From the NCBI GenBank assembly GCA_031177765.1, contig JAPSKH010000001.1, forward strand, positions 1 to 64,000: DNA of 64,000 nt, written 5' to 3'. Made by a program: the position numbers and the translations under genes. Of this stretch, positions 19,881 to 31,577 are shown piece after piece. Numbering within the stretch: the stretch's first letter is position 1; every line of letters begins with the position of its first letter. The stretch comes from Microbacterium sp. (GTDB lineage: Bacteria; Actinomycetota; Actinomycetes; Actinomycetales; Microbacteriaceae). Below the pieces are notes generated by a model. It had not been told where the DNA came from. It searched no databases and saw nothing but the letters and a program-made list of their open reading frames with translations.

Positions 19881-21857
19881 TCACAGGTCGAGGTCGGGCA
19901 CGTCGACCCGAACCCTCAGTGTATTCGCCGGCGCCGGCTGCCGACCCTTCCCCGGGCGGCGGGCGCCGACCGCCTGGCTGACCACGGACGCCCGCAGCGA
20001 CGCCGCGACCCGCGCCCCCAGCGCGTACTCGAACCGCACCAGCGCGCGGACGCTCTCGTCTCGCGCGAGCGGACCCAGCACCGCCTCGTGGTCGAGCTCG
20101 GGGACGGCCCGCCGCAGCTCCTCCAGCGCCGTGTCCACCGCGCGCCGCGACCCCTCGACGGCGGCGACGCGGACCGTCGGAGGCATCCGCAGCGGGGCGC
20201 GGTCGGCGAGCTCGGCCCGCGCGTAGGCCGGCTGCGTCCACGTCGCCAGCGCACGGGCCACCGGCCCGGTCACCCCCACGAGATGGACCGGCGCGTCCGG
20301 GGCCGCCAGCGCCGCGGCGTTGGACCACCATCGCAGGCACGACTCCCCGATCCGCAGATCCTCGGCCAGCAGCATCCGGTCCCCGTCCAGCAGGATGACC
20401 GCCCGGTAGCCGCCGACGGCGAGCGGCTCGGCCCCGCGTGTGGCGACCACGAGCGCGGGCCGGTCGTCGATCGTCGCGACGGGATGGTCGCCGTCGGCGA
20501 CGATCACGCGGGTGCCGGGGAACGCGCGCCCGAGTTCGTCCGCCGTGCGCTCGCTGCCGGAGGACGCCATGCGCACCCGCGTCGAGGAGCACTCCGGGCA
20601 CGCCCAGCCCGTCGCCGAGCGTCCGCACCACGAGCACGCGGGCACGGCGCCGTGGCGCGCCGCGTGCAGCGGCCCGCCGCAGTGGGCGCAGCGCGCGGGA
20701 TGGCGGCACTGCGCGCACACCAGGACCGGAGCGTAGCCCGGGCGCGCCACCTGCACGAGCACGGGGCCGGACTCCAGGGCCTCGCGGGCGGCCGCGAACG
20801 CCGACGAGGGCACCCGCGCGCCCCGCGACTCCCCCTCGCGGGTCGCGCTGAGGACCACTCGGGGACTGCGCCGCCGCGCCGCGGGCACCTCTCGAAGCCA
20901 CCCGACGGCCACGAGCCGCTCGACGTCCGTGGTGCGGGTGTGCCCGGCGAAGAGGAGGGCGCCGCCATCGAGCTCCTGACGCAGCAGGGCGGCGTCACGC
21001 GCGTGCACCCCGGGACTGAGCGGCTCCGCCAGCAGCGGGTCGCCGTCGTCCCACACGGCGATGAGCCCCACATCCGCCGCCGGAGCGTACACGGTGGAGC
21101 GGTTGCCGATGACGATGCACGGCGCGTCGGCGATCGTCCGCAGGTAGGCGGCGTAGCGGGCGGGACCGCTCTGCTTGGCATCGTCGCGCACCAGCGCATC
21201 GGAGGGCACACGGCTCGCGAGGGCCGCCTCGAGCTGCGCGCGGTCGCGATGATCGGGAACCGCCACGACGGCGCTCCTGCCGCGCGCGAGCGTGTGGACC
21301 GCGGCGGCGGCCAGCAGCAGCGCCCACGAGCCCACCGGCGTGCCGTCCTCGAGAAGCGCCGGCGCGGGCGGCGCGTCGACCGCGACCCGTGCACCCTCGT
21401 CGAGCGCGTCGGGGAGCGCCGGGAACTCCGCGAGCACGGATGCGCACCAGGACTGCGCCTGCGGCGAGACCGCCGGCGGCGCCGGCGGGTCGGAGGCGAG
21501 CCACGCCTTCTCGGCCCGCACCATCCGCCGCGGGATCGCCAGCCGCAGGATGTCTCCGGCGGAGCCCGCGGCGCGGTCGGCCGCCCTCCGGGCGAGCGCG
21601 TACAGCCGAGGCGTCAGGACCGGCACCGGCGAGACGACCGCGTCGAGCTCGGAGAGCGGCCGGTCGGAGACGTCCGGCTCGCCCACCTCGACGAGGTACC
21701 CCTCCACCACGCGACCGGCTGTGCGCAGCGGCACGCGCACGCGCACGCCCGGCACGGCCGCATCCGCCAGCTCGGCGGGGATGGCGTAGTCGAAGAGGCG
21801 GTCCAGCTGCGGAAGCGGCGAGTCGATGAGCACGCGGGCGACGCGGCGCGCGGTCAT
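19881..21857 (-). CDS. priA: Primosomal protein N' (PriA), probably without helicase activity
   Basis: Replication-restart protein of 658 residues. The N-terminal DNA-binding domain is intact (RVLIDSPLPQLDRLFDYAIP), and the zinc-binding module CAQCRHPARCAHCGG ... CSWCGRSATGWACPEC carries eight cysteines. Where other PriA proteins have the Walker A loop GxGKT, this one reads VGSWALLLAAAAVHTL, and no DEAH box is visible. Absence of helicase motifs is a recognised trait of actinobacterial PriA. ATG 21857 has no strong Shine-Dalgarno. It is followed by fmt eight bases later. Confidence 0.92.
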   Translation of the reverse strand: MTARRVARVLIDSPLPQLDRLFDYAIPAELADAAVPGVRVRVPLRTAGRVVEGYLVEVGEPDVSDRPLSELDAVVSPVPVLTPRLYALARRAADRAAGSAGDILRLAIPRRMVRAEKAWLASDPPAPPAVSPQAQSWCASVLAEFPALPDALDEGARVAVDAPPAPALLEDGTPVGSWALLLAAAAVHTLARGRSAVVAVPDHRDRAQLEAALASRVPSDALVRDDAKQSGPARYAAYLRTIADAPCIVIGNRSTVYAPAADVGLIAVWDDGDPLLAEPLSPGVHARDAALLRQELDGGALLFAGHTRTTDVERLVAVGWLREVPAARRRSPRVVLSATREGESRGARVPSSAFAAAREALESGPVLVQVARPGYAPVLVCAQCRHPARCAHCGGPLHAARHGAVPACSWCGRSATGWACPECSSTRVRMASSGSERTADELGRAFPGTRVIVADGDHPVATIDDRPALVVATRGAEPLAVGGYRAVILLDGDRMLLAEDLRIGESCLRWWSNAAALAAPDAPVHLVGVTGPVARALATWTQPAYARAELADRAPLRMPPTVRVAAVEGSRRAVDTALEELRRAVPELDHEAVLGPLARDESVRALVRFEYALGARVAASLRASVVSQAVGARRPGKGRQPAPANTLRVRVDVPDLDL

Positions 21858-21911
21858 GCTGCCGCCCGCCGAGGCATCCGCTTCCCGCTCACCGCGCTCA
21901 CGCGGCCGTCG

Positions 21912-23105
<1,194 letters not shown>

Positions 23106-23138
23106 CGATGCTCCAGGTCGGGATGGGCCGGCACCAGT

Positions 23139-23175
23139 ATGCCCCCGAGGGCGGACAGCGCCGCCTCGGGGGCAT
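23139..23175 (-). terminator. Hairpin between rpoZ and metK
   Basis: ATGCCCCCGAGG (23139-23150) pairs with CCTCGGGGGCAT (23164-23175), a perfect 12-base-pair stem with a 13-base loop. It lies 14 bases after the rpoZ stop. There is no T-run, but the stem is very stable. It probably attenuates rpoZ readthrough into metK. Confidence 0.65.
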
Positions 23176-23189
23176 CGGGACGTCAGGGG

Positions 23190-23444
23190 CTACTCGGCGG
23201 CGCGCAGGCGCAGCTTGTCCTCGTTGATCTCGTGGAGCGCGATCGTCAGGGGCTTGTCCTCGACGGTGGAGTCGACGAGCGGGCCGACGTTGTCGAAGAG
23301 GTTGCCCTCGTGCAGGTCGGAGTAGTAGTCGTTGATCTGGCGCGCGCGCTTGGCGGCGTAGATGACGAGCTGGTACTTCGAGTCGACCTTCTCGAGCAGG
23401 CTGTCGATGGGGGGCTCGATGATGCCCTGGTTCGTTCCGGCCAT
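23190..23444 (-). CDS. rpoZ: RNA polymerase omega subunit
   Basis: Small RNA polymerase assembly factor of 84 residues. The conserved core is [24 protein letters not shown], and the C-terminal tail includes [18 protein letters not shown], as in other actinobacterial omega proteins. AGGAGG lies eight bases upstream of ATG 23444. It sits between gmk and metK, the standard gmk-rpoZ-metK order. Confidence 0.95.
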   Translation of the reverse strand: MAGTNQGIIEPPIDSLLEKVDSKYQLVIYAAKRARQINDYYSDLHEGNLFDNVGPLVDSTVEDKPLTIALHEINEDKLRLRAAE

Positions 23445-23486
23445 GGCGAAACCTCCTGGATCGGATGACGGCGTGGAAGTCTGAGC

Positions 23487-23518
23487 GCCCCGATGTGCCG
23501 GGGCATCCCACCATTCTA
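23487..23518 (-). promoter_or_regulatory. rpoZ promoter -10 and leader hairpin
   Basis: On the minus strand TAGAAT (23518-23513) lies 69 bases upstream of the rpoZ ATG and after the gmk stop. The expected transcript then carries a hairpin, GCCCCG (23487-23492) with CGGGGC (23499-23504), six pairs and a six-base loop. Confidence 0.5.
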
Positions 23519-23534
23519 CGGGAGCGGGCGGCGG

Positions 23535-24431
23535 TCAGCGCGCCAGCCGCGCGACCTCCTCGGCGGCGCGGGCCACGTCGTCGTTGACGACGCGGTAGTC
23601 GAACTCCCCCTGCGCGGCGAGCTCGGTCTTGGCGGTCCGCAGCCGACGGGCGCGTTCGGGGCCGTCCTCGGTTCCGCGGCCGACGAGCCGCTGGACGAGC
23701 TCGTCCCAGCTGGGAGGCAGCAGGAACACCAGCGTCGCGGACGGATCGGCGGCCCTCACCTGGCGCGCACCCTGCAGATCGATCTCCAGCAGCACCGTCC
23801 GCCCTTCGCCGAGGGCCTTCTCGATCGGCGCGCGCGGCGTCCCGTAGCGGGAGGCGTTGTGCACCGTGGCGTACTCGAGCAGCTCGCCCTGGGCGATCAT
23901 CCGGTCGAACTCCTCGTCGTCGACGAAGAAGTAGTGCTCGCCGTCGACCTCGCCCGGACGAGGCTTGCGGGTCGTCGCCGAGACCGAGAGGTGGATCTCG
24001 GGGTGGTGCTCCTTGATGTAGGCCGCGACCGTCCCCTTGCCCACCGCCGTCGGCCCCGCCAGGACGATCAGGCGGCTGCGTCCGGCGCGCGGCTCCAGTT
24101 CGGGCCACCGCGCGTCCAGGAACCGGCGCAGCGCGTCCCGCTGGCGCGTGCCCAGGCCGCCCAGCCGTTTGACGGGCGAGATGTGCAGCTCGCGCAGGAT
24201 CCGGTCGCGCTTGCCCTCGCCGATCGCCGGGATGGCGGTGAGGAACTCGGTGACCCGCATCGCGCCGGCGGGCGACTCGGGCTCGTCGAGGGCGCGCCGC
24301 AGGAGCTCTTGCGGCGTGATGACCCGCATCGCGACGTCCTTCTTCAGGGCGGCGCGCTCTCGCCGCGCGGCGACGGCGCGGCGCGACGCGGCGATGCGAT
24401 CGACTTCGGGCGGGGTTCGTGAATCAGGCAT
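23535..24431 (-). CDS. gmk: Guanylate kinase with N-terminal mIHF (actinobacterial integration host factor) domain
   Basis: The C-terminal ~180 residues are a complete guanylate kinase (GMP + ATP to GDP + ADP), with P-loop GPTAVGKGT (K132) and the GMP-binding SVSATTRKPRPGEVDG. The first ~110 residues match the actinobacterial nucleoid protein mIHF: a basic helix rich in Arg/Lys, then MRVTEFLTAIPAIGEGKRD and the DNA-binding RLGGLGTRQRDALRRF. In mycobacteria mIHF is a separate gene just upstream of gmk; here both are one open frame of 298 residues without a stop or frameshift. I chose ATG 24431, which overlaps the pyrF stop by eight bases. GTG codons slightly upstream are possible. Confidence 0.93.
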   Translation of the reverse strand: MPDSRTPPEVDRIAASRRAVAARRERAALKKDVAMRVITPQELLRRALDEPESPAGAMRVTEFLTAIPAIGEGKRDRILRELHISPVKRLGGLGTRQRDALRRFLDARWPELEPRAGRSRLIVLAGPTAVGKGTVAAYIKEHHPEIHLSVSATTRKPRPGEVDGEHYFFVDDEEFDRMIAQGELLEYATVHNASRYGTPRAPIEKALGEGRTVLLEIDLQGARQVRAADPSATLVFLLPPSWDELVQRLVGRGTEDGPERARRLRTAKTELAAQGEFDYRVVNDDVARAAEEVARLAR

Positions 24432-25284
24432 CGGAACCACCACGGTACATCGCGGCGCGCTCGGCGATCCGTTCCGCGAGCCGCCCGGGACCCGCCGACA
24501 GGACGCTTCGGCTCTCGGATGCCACCACGTTGGGGGCGGCGTCGCCGAAGAGGCCGGAAAGGTCTGCGGGCTGCGCGCCCTGCGCGCCGAATCCTGGTGC
24601 GAGGATCGGCGCGCCGCGCAGCGCGTCGTCGCTCAGCCCCACCGCGGCGCGGTCCACGGTCGCGCCGACGACGAGACCGATGGGGCCGAGGCCGCCCTGG
24701 AAGGCGGCGGAGGCGTTGACCCATGCGATGTCGCGCGCCACGCGCTCGGCCACGGACTGGTCGTCCGTGGCGGCGACGTCGACGGTGCGCGCGCTCTGCA
24801 GGGCGAACGCCTCGGGATTGCTCGTGGCCGCCAGGACGAACGCGCCCTTGTCGGCGCGCACGGCGGCGGTGAGGGCGGGGCGCAGCGCGTCGGCGCCGAG
24901 GTACGGGCTGAGGGTCACCGCGTCCGCTTCCAGCGGCGAGCCAGGCGTCAGCCACGCGGCGACGTAGCCGTCCATCGTCGAGCCGATGTCCCCGCGCTTG
25001 GCGTCGGCGATCACCACCAGCCCCGCCGCGCGCGCGGCCGCGAGCACGGCTTCGAGCGCCGCGAAGCCGGCGGAGCCGTACCGCTCGAAGAAGGCGACCT
25101 GCGGCTTGACGATCCCCACGCGGCCGGCGGCGGCCTCGACGACGCGCAGCCCGAAGTCGCGGGCGGACGCCGCCGAGGCATTCAGCCCCCACTCGCCCAG
25201 GAGGTGCTCATGCGGATCGATCCCCACGCACAGCGGCCCGTGGTCGTCGAGCGCGCGGCGCAGTCGCGTGCCGAAAGACGTCAC
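24424..25284 (-). CDS. pyrF: Orotidine 5'-phosphate decarboxylase (type 2)
   Basis: Last step of UMP synthesis, decarboxylating OMP. The protein is 286 residues, the longer type 2 form typical of actinobacteria. The catalytic Asp-Lys-Asp region is [18 protein letters not shown]. The N-terminal substrate loop is [16 protein letters not shown] 25284 overlaps the carB stop as GTGA. Its stop overlaps the mIHF-gmk start. Confidence 0.95.
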   Translation of the reverse strand: MTSFGTRLRRALDDHGPLCVGIDPHEHLLGEWGLNASAASARDFGLRVVEAAAGRVGIVKPQVAFFERYGSAGFAALEAVLAAARAAGLVVIADAKRGDIGSTMDGYVAAWLTPGSPLEADAVTLSPYLGADALRPALTAAVRADKGAFVLAATSNPEAFALQSARTVDVAATDDQSVAERVARDIAWVNASAAFQGGLGPIGLVVGATVDRAAVGLSDDALRGAPILAPGFGAQGAQPADLSGLFGDAAPNVVASESRSVLSAGPGRLAERIAERAAMYRGGSDA

Positions 25285-28200
25285 GCGCCCGCCCCGCGCT
25301 CGGCGGCGTACTCCTGGAGGCTCTTGACGGCGAACCCGTCCCGCAGCACCGGCAGTGCGCTCACCGCGGCGCCGAGCACGGCCATGGTGGTGAACAGCGC
25401 CTTGTCGCCCGCCACCGCCGCCGCGCGGATCTCGTAGCCGTCGGCGCGCGCTGCGCCGCCGCTGGGGGTGTTCACCACGATGTCGATCTCTCCGGCATTG
25501 ATGAGGTCGACGATGTTGGTGCCCCCCGACTCCTGGGTCTCGGAGAACTTCTCCACGACGCGGACCTCGATGCCGTTGCGTGCCAGGATCTCCGCGGTGC
25601 CCTCGGTGGCGACCAGGTCGAAGCCGAGCTGCCGCAGCCGGTGCGCCGGAAGGATCACCGCCCGCTTGTCGCTGTCGGCCACCGAGATGAACACCGTGCC
25701 CTGCAGCGGCATCCCGCCGTACGCGGCCTGCTGGGACTTCGCGAATGCGGTCGGGAAGTCGCGGTCGATGCCCATCACCTCGCCGGTCGAGCGCATCTCC
25801 GGGCCCAGGACGGAGTCCACCGTCTGACCGTCGGCGGTGCGGAACCGCTTGAAGGGCAGCACAGCCTCCTTGACGGCGACCGGCGCGTCCAGCGGCACCC
25901 GCGATCCGTCCTGCGCGGGCAGCATCCCCTCGGCCTTCAGCTCGGCGATGGTCGAGCCCGCCATGATGCGCGACGCGGCCTTGGCCAGCGGAATGCCCAG
26001 CGCCTTGGACACGAACGGGACGGTGCGGCTCGCCCGGGGGTTGGCCTCGATGACATAGAGCACGCCGGCCGAGATCGCGAACTGCACATTGAGGAGCCCC
26101 CGCACCCCCACGCCATCGGCGATCGCGTGCGTGGCCTCGCGCACCCGGTCGATGTCCGTGCGTCCCAGGCTCACCGGCGGCAGCGTGCAGCTGGAGTCGC
26201 CGGAGTGGATGCCGGCCTCCTCGAGGTGCTCCATGACGCCGCCGATGTAGAGGTCCTGCCCGTCGTACAGCGCATCGACGTCGATCTCGATCGCGTCGTC
26301 GAGGAACCGGTCGACCAGGAGCGGCATGCCGGGCCCGATGATCGCCTGATCGGCGACCCGCACGAAATAGTCGCGCAGCGCCGGGGTGGAGTAGACGATC
26401 TCCATGCCGCGGCCGCCCAGGACGAAGCTGGGGCGGACGAGCACCGGGTAGCCGATCTCCTCGGCCACGGCGACGGCGCCCTCGACGTCGATCGCCGTGC
26501 CGTTGCGGGGCGCGACGAGGCCCGCCTGGTCGAGGAGCCGGGCGAACTGCTCGCGCTCCTCCGCCAGATCGATCGCGGCGGGACCGGTGCCGAGGATCCG
26601 GTAGCCGGCGTCCTCGATGCCCTTGGCGAGCCCGAGCGGCGTCTGGCCGCCGAGCTGGCAGATGACCCCGAGGATCTCGCCGGACTGCGCCTCGGCGTGG
26701 AGCACCTCGAGCACGTCCTCGAGCGTCAGCGGCTCGAAGTACAGCCGGTCCGAGGTGTCGTAGTCGGTGGACACCGTCTCGGGGTTGCAGTTGACCATGA
26801 TGGTCTCGTAGCCGGCATCGGCCAGCGCGAACGACGCGTGGACGCACGAGTAGTCGAACTCGACGCCCTGCCCGATGCGGTTGGGGCCGGAGCCGATGAT
26901 GACCACCTTGGTGCGCTCCGACGGCGAGACCTCGGTCTCGGCGTCGTAGCTGGAGTAGTGGTACGGCGTGAGCGCCGGGAACTCCCCCGCGCAGGTGTCG
27001 ACCGTCTTGTACACCGGCCGGATGCCGAGGCCGTGCCTGATCCGGCGCACCTCGGCCTCGGTGAGGCCCCGCAGCTGCGCGAGCTGGGCGTCGCTGAAGC
27101 CGTGCTCCTTCGCGATGCGGATGGTCGCGGCATCCAGCTCGTCCGCCTGCCGCACGTACTCGGCGACGTCGTTGATGAGCACGATCTGGTCGAGGAACCA
27201 CGGGTCGATCTTGGTCGCCTCGAACGCCTGCTCGACGGTCGCCCCCTTGCGCAGTGCCTGCTGCAGCACGACGATGCGTCCGTCGGTCGGGGTCTTCGCG
27301 ATCTCGAGGAGCTCCTCCACCGAGCGCGGCTCGTCGCCCCAGTGGAAGCTCGACCCGCGCTTCTCGAGGGAGCGCAGCGCCTTCTGCAGGGCGGTGGCGT
27401 AGTTGCGGCCGATCGCCATCGCCTCGCCCACGGACTTCATGGTCGTGGTGAGCGTCGCGTCGGCGGCCGGGAACTTCTCGAAGTTGAATCGCGGCACCTT
27501 CACGACGATGTAGTCCAGCGTCGGCTCGAAGCTCGCCGGCGTCACCTTCGTGATGTCGTTGGGGATCTCGTCGAGGCGGTAGCCGATGGCGAGCTTCGCG
27601 GCGATCTTGGCGATCGGGAAGCCCGTCGCCTTCGACGCCAGTGCCGACGATCGCGACACGCGCGGGTTCATCTCGATGACGATCACGCGACCGGTCTCGG
27701 GGTCCACCGCGAACTGGATGTTGCAGCCTCCGGTGTCCACTCCCACGGCGCGGATGATGTCGATGCCGATGTCGCGCAGCTTCTGGTACTCGCGGTCGGT
27801 CAGCGTGAGCGCGGGCGCGACGGTGATGGAGTCGCCGGTGTGGACCCCCACCGGGTCGACGTTCTCGATGGAGCACACCACCACCGTGTTGTCGGCGGTG
27901 TCGCGCATGAGCTCGAGCTCGTACTCCTTCCAGCCGAGGATCGACTCCTCCAGCAGCACCTCGCTCGTGGGCGAGTCGTGCAGACCGGCACCGCCGATCC
28001 GGCGGAGGTCCTCCTCGTTGAAGGCGAAGCCCGAGCCGAGGCCGCCCATGGTGAACGAGGGGCGCACGACCAGCGGGTAGCCGAGCTTCTCGGCGCCGGC
28101 GAGCAGGTCCTCCATGGAGTGGCAGATGACGGATGCCGCAACGTCGGCGCCGGCCTCGAGGACGAGCTCCTTGAAGATCTGGCGGTCCTCGCCCTTGCGG

Positions 28201-28568
28201 ATCGCGTCGACCTTCGCGCCGATGAGCTCGACGCCGTACTTGTCGAGGATGCCGCGGTCGTGCAGGGCCATCGCGGCGTTCAGGGCCGTCTGGCCGCCGA
28301 GGGTCGGCAGGATGGCGTCCGGCTTCTCCTTGAGGAGGATCGTCTCGATGACCTCGGGCGTGATCGGCTCGATGTAGGTGGCGTCGGCGAAGTCGGGATC
28401 CGTCATGATCGTGGCGGGATTGGGGTTCACCAGGATCACGCGGATGCCCTCGGCGCGCAGCACGCGGCACGCCTGGGTGCCCGAGTAGTCGAACTCGGCG
28501 GCCTGGCCGATCACGATCGGACCGGAGCCGATCACGAGGACGCTGCGGATGTCGGGGCGCTTGGGCAT
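25281..28568 (-). CDS. carB: Carbamoyl-phosphate synthase large subunit
   Basis: Makes carbamoyl phosphate from bicarbonate, ammonia (from CarA) and two ATP, for pyrimidines and arginine. The protein is 1095 residues with the two homologous ATP-grasp halves: the first starts [22 protein letters not shown] and the second [22 protein letters not shown]-terminal allosteric MGS-like domain ([19 protein letters not shown] and on) would bind UMP. The start ATG shares one base with the carA stop (TGATG), and the stop overlaps the pyrF start. Confidence 0.97.
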   Translation of the reverse strand: MPKRPDIRSVLVIGSGPIVIGQAAEFDYSGTQACRVLRAEGIRVILVNPNPATIMTDPDFADATYIEPITPEVIETILLKEKPDAILPTLGGQTALNAAMALHDRGILDKYGVELIGAKVDAIRKGEDRQIFKELVLEAGADVAASVICHSMEDLLAGAEKLGYPLVVRPSFTMGGLGSGFAFNEEDLRRIGGAGLHDSPTSEVLLEESILGWKEYELELMRDTADNTVVVCSIENVDPVGVHTGDSITVAPALTLTDREYQKLRDIGIDIIRAVGVDTGGCNIQFAVDPETGRVIVIEMNPRVSRSSALASKATGFPIAKIAAKLAIGYRLDEIPNDITKVTPASFEPTLDYIVVKVPRFNFEKFPAADATLTTTMKSVGEAMAIGRNYATALQKALRSLEKRGSSFHWGDEPRSVEELLEIAKTPTDGRIVVLQQALRKGATVEQAFEATKIDPWFLDQIVLINDVAEYVRQADELDAATIRIAKEHGFSDAQLAQLRGLTEAEVRRIRHGLGIRPVYKTVDTCAGEFPALTPYHYSSYDAETEVSPSERTKVVIIGSGPNRIGQGVEFDYSCVHASFALADAGYETIMVNCNPETVSTDYDTSDRLYFEPLTLEDVLEVLHAEAQSGEILGVICQLGGQTPLGLAKGIEDAGYRILGTGPAAIDLAEEREQFARLLDQAGLVAPRNGTAIDVEGAVAVAEEIGYPVLVRPSFVLGGRGMEIVYSTPALRDYFVRVADQAIIGPGMPLLVDRFLDDAIEIDVDALYDGQDLYIGGVMEHLEEAGIHSGDSSCTLPPVSLGRTDIDRVREATHAIADGVGVRGLLNVQFAISAGVLYVIEANPRASRTVPFVSKALGIPLAKAASRIMAGSTIAELKAEGMLPAQDGSRVPLDAPVAVKEAVLPFKRFRTADGQTVDSVLGPEMRSTGEVMGIDRDFPTAFAKSQQAAYGGMPLQGTVFISVADSDKRAVILPAHRLRQLGFDLVATEGTAEILARNGIEVRVVEKFSETQESGGTNIVDLINAGEIDIVVNTPSGGAARADGYEIRAAAVAGDKALFTTMAVLGAAVSALPVLRDGFAVKSLQEYAAERGAGA

Positions 28569-29728
28569 CAGTGGGCGTCCTTCTTGGTCGCGAGGTGCTC
28601 CACGACCAGGTCGCGGAAGCGGTCGAACAGGTAATTGGCGTCGTGCGGGCCGGCAGCGGCCTCGGGGTGGTACTGCACCGAGAAGGCCGGGATGTCCAGG
28701 GCGCGCAGGCCCTCGACGACGCGGTCGTTGAGGCCGACGTGGCTCACCTCGACGCGCCCGTAGCCGTTCGGGCTCTCGAACGCACCCTCCAGCGGCGCGT
28801 CGACGGCGAAGCCGTGGTTGTGGGCGGTGATCTCGACGCGACCGGTGGTCTTGTCGAGCACGGGCTGGTTGATGCCGCGGTGACCGAACGGCAGCTTGTA
28901 GGTGCCCAGGCCCAGGGCGCGCCCGAGGAGCTGGTTGCCGAAGCAGATGCCGAAGAACGGCAGTCCCTCGTCGAGCACGCCGCGCAGCAGGTCCACGTGG
29001 TCGCCGGATGCGGCCGGGTCGCCCGGGCCGTTGGAGTAGAACACCGCGACCGGGTCGATCGCGCGGATCTGCTCGATCGTGACGTCCTGTGGCAGCACGT
29101 GCACGTCGAAGCCTCGCGCCGCGAGGTTGTTCACCGTCGCCTGCTTGACGCCGAGGTCCAGCACGGCGAGATTCCCGATGCGCTCCCCCGTCGCCGGCGT
29201 GACCTGCACCGCGGGGACGGAGACCGAGGCGGAGAGGTTCCGTCCTGCCATCTGCGGTGCCTCCTGCACGAGGCGAAGCTGCTCGTCGGGGTCGAGCGCG
29301 GCCGCCTCGCCCGAGAAGATGCCGCCGCGCATGCTGCCGGCCGAGCGGATGTGGCGGGTCACGGCGCGCGTGTCGATGCCGCTGATGCCGACGACGCCAT
29401 CGCTCACGAGGGCATCGTCGAGCGACTCCTCGGCACGCCAGTTCGACACCACGCGGGAAGGGTCGCGCACGATGTAGCCCGACACCCAGATGCGACGGGA
29501 CTCGGTGTCCTCGCCGTTCATGCCGGTGTTGCCGATGTGCGGCGCCGTCTGCAGGACGATCTGTCCGGCGTACGACGGGTCGGTGAGGGTCTCCTGATAG
29601 CCGGTCATGCCGGTGGCGAAGACGACTTCGCCGAGCGTGGTGCCCCGCGCTCCGTACGCGCGGCCGGTGTGACGCGTGCCGTCCTCGAGGACGAGAACGG
29701 CGGGATCGTTCTGGAAGAGGGAGGTCAT
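28568..29728 (-). CDS. carA: Carbamoyl-phosphate synthase small subunit
   Basis: Glutaminase subunit of 386 residues that supplies ammonia to CarB. The N-terminal CPSase domain is [17 protein letters not shown]. The class I glutamine amidotransferase triad includes the nucleophile in [16 protein letters not shown] and the HPE motif in [16 protein letters not shown] precedes ATG 29728, which also overlaps the stop of the upstream membrane-protein gene as ATGA. Confidence 0.97.
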   Translation of the reverse strand: MTSLFQNDPAVLVLEDGTRHTGRAYGARGTTLGEVVFATGMTGYQETLTDPSYAGQIVLQTAPHIGNTGMNGEDTESRRIWVSGYIVRDPSRVVSNWRAEESLDDALVSDGVVGISGIDTRAVTRHIRSAGSMRGGIFSGEAAALDPDEQLRLVQEAPQMAGRNLSASVSVPAVQVTPATGERIGNLAVLDLGVKQATVNNLAARGFDVHVLPQDVTIEQIRAIDPVAVFYSNGPGDPAASGDHVDLLRGVLDEGLPFFGICFGNQLLGRALGLGTYKLPFGHRGINQPVLDKTTGRVEITAHNHGFAVDAPLEGAFESPNGYGRVEVSHVGLNDRVVEGLRALDIPAFSVQYHPEAAAGPHDANYLFDRFRDLVVEHLATKKDAH

Positions 29729-30234
29729 GAGGAGGTTCCCGTCTGGTTCGGGTGGCGGATGCCGGCGATCGCGTCCGCGAGGGCGCGGGCCGAGGCATCC
29801 TGCGGGCGGAAGTAGGAGTCGACGATCGTGGCGTCGTCGATGCGCCATGACAGGCGCACGAGGCCGTCGCGTTCGACGACGCGGTCGATGGTCACGGTGG
29901 CCTGCGCGACGTCGGCGATGCGGTCCACGGTCACGACGATGCGGGGCCGGCCGGTGAGGTCGATCGCCACCCCGGCGTCGGTCACGGTGACCTCGGCGCG
30001 CGAGCGGAAGCCCAGGCCCTTGATCGCGAGCCGCTCGAGCGGCTCCCCGTGACGGGTCGTGGCGACGTACAGGCTCGGGAAGACACCGGTCACAGCGGCC
30101 CCCGAGGGCAGGTCGCCGCCGGGCGGGACGAGGCCGGCGTCGCGTCGGGTGCGTCGCCACCACGCCCAGGCCAGCAGACCCAGCAGCGCCAGGGCGACCA
30201 GGACGATGACGAGGAGGGCGGCTTCGCGGGTCAT
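29725..30234 (-). CDS. Membrane-anchored protein of the pyrimidine operon, function unknown
   Basis: A 169-residue protein. One N-terminal membrane segment (about residues 4-27, [20 protein letters not shown]) is followed by a basic stop-transfer patch (RRTRRD). A soluble beta-rich domain of about 130 residues follows, with a PH-like pattern ([20 protein letters not shown]). I recognise no catalytic motif. It is locked into the operon: ATG 30234 overlaps the pyrC stop and its own stop overlaps the carA start, both as ATGA. Genes of this type sit between pyrC and carA in related actinobacteria. A structural, anchoring or regulatory role in pyrimidine synthesis is only an inference from position. 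Confidence 0.85.
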   Translation of the reverse strand: MTREAALLVIVLVALALLGLLAWAWWRRTRRDAGLVPPGGDLPSGAAVTGVFPSLYVATTRHGEPLERLAIKGLGFRSRAEVTVTDAGVAIDLTGRPRIVVTVDRIADVAQATVTIDRVVERDGLVRLSWRIDDATIVDSYFRPQDASARALADAIAGIRHPNQTGTSS

Positions 30235-31577
30235 GCGCGCACCCCGGGGCTCTCCAGCAGCGCCCCGTCTGCGACGGTCACCGTTCCCCGGTGCAGCGTC
30301 CAGCGGACCTCGCCGGGCAGGTCGCGGCCGACGTAGGGCGAGTTGACGCTGCGGCCGCGGAGATCCTCGGTGGTGAACGTGCGCACCGGAGACGGGTCGT
30401 ACAGGGTGACCGAGGCGGGCTGACCGGCCGTGAGCGGGGTGCCGTGCCCGGCGAGCCGGCCGATGCGCGCGGGCTCGCGGGACATGATGCGCGCGACGTC
30501 GCCCCACGTGATCAGGCCGGTGTCGACCATCGCCTGCTGCACCACGCGCAGCGCGCTCTCGAGACCCACCATGCCGTTCGCGGCGGCGTGCCACTCGCAC
30601 GCCTTGGCCTCGGCGGGGTGCGGCGCGTGGTCGGTCGCGACGATGTCGATCGTGCCGTCGGCGAGGCCCTCGCGGACCGCGAGCACGTCCTCCTCCCGGC
30701 GCAGCGGCGGGTTGACCTTGAATCGGGCGTCGTAGTCGCGCACGAGCTCCTCCGTCAGGAGCAGGTGATGAGGTGTGACCTCGGCGGTGACGTCGACACC
30801 GCGCTTCTTCGCCCAGCGGATGATCTCGACAGAGCCCGCTGTGGACAGATGGCACACGTGCAGGCGCGAGCCGACGTGCTCGGCCAGCAGCACGTCGCGC
30901 GCGATGATCGACTCCTCCGCGACCGCCGGCCATCCGGCGAGCCCCAGCTCGGCCGACACGGCGCCCTCGTTCATCTGGGCGCCCTCGGTCAGGCGCGGGT
31001 CCTGCGCGTGCTGCGCGATGACACCGTCGAACGCCTTCACGTACTCCAGCGCGCGTCGCATGATGAGCGGATCCCACACGCAGAAGCCGTCGTCGCTGAA
31101 CACGCGGACGCGCGCGCGCGAGTCCGCCATGGCGCCCAGCTCCGCCAGGCGCTCGCCCCGCTGCCCGACGGTGACGGCGCCGATCGGCTGCACGGTGACG
31201 AAGCCGGCCGCCTCGCCGAGCGCGAGCTCCTGCTCCACGACGCCGGCGGTGTCGGCCACCGGCGAGGTGTTGGGCATCGCGAACACGGCGGTGTAGCCGC
31301 CCGCCGCGGCCGCGCGCGACCCGGTCAGCACGGTCTCGGAGGCCTCGTACCCGGGCTCGCGCAGGTGCGTGTGCAGGTCGACCAGCCCGGGCAGCAGCAC
31401 GAGGCCGTCGGCGTCGACGACCGTCGCCCCCGACCGGCTCAGGCCGGCGCCGATCTCGGCGATGACGCCGTCTCGGACGAGGACGTCCGCGGAGGCCGAG
31501 CCTTCGACGACGGCCCCGCGGAACAGCAGGACCTCCCCCGCCGCGACGGTCGTGGTGTCGTGTCCGGACGCGCTCAT
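30231..31577 (-). CDS. pyrC: Dihydroorotase
   Basis: Cyclises carbamoyl aspartate to dihydroorotate. The protein is a 448-residue amidohydrolase. The metal site is in [13 protein letters not shown] further metal-binding His lies in CHLSTAGS, and the catalytic Asp in [14 protein letters not shown]. This is the longer, class I type. ATG 31577 overlaps the pyrB stop as ATGA. Confidence 0.96.
   Translation of the reverse strand: MSASGHDTTTVAAGEVLLFRGAVVEGSASADVLVRDGVIAEIGAGLSRSGATVVDADGLVLLPGLVDLHTHLREPGYEASETVLTGSRAAAAGGYTAVFAMPNTSPVADTAGVVEQELALGEAAGFVTVQPIGAVTVGQRGERLAELGAMADSRARVRVFSDDGFCVWDPLIMRRALEYVKAFDGVIAQHAQDPRLTEGAQMNEGAVSAELGLAGWPAVAEESIIARDVLLAEHVGSRLHVCHLSTAGSVEIIRWAKKRGVDVTAEVTPHHLLLTEELVRDYDARFKVNPPLRREEDVLAVREGLADGTIDIVATDHAPHPAEAKACEWHAAANGMVGLESALRVVQQAMVDTGLITWGDVARIMSREPARIGRLAGHGTPLTAGQPASVTLYDPSPVRTFTTEDLRGRSVNSPYVGRDLPGEVRWTLHRGTVTVADGALLESPGVRA

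Noticed and set aside
23106..23189. A SAM riboswitch before metK
   Set aside because: The 84-base gap consists mainly of a simple 12-base-pair hairpin that fits an rpoZ terminator, with no SAM-I/II/IV core.
23535..24431. The mIHF-gmk fusion as an assembly or frameshift artefact
   Set aside because: The frame is continuous, both domains keep conserved residues, and codon use is even across the joint.
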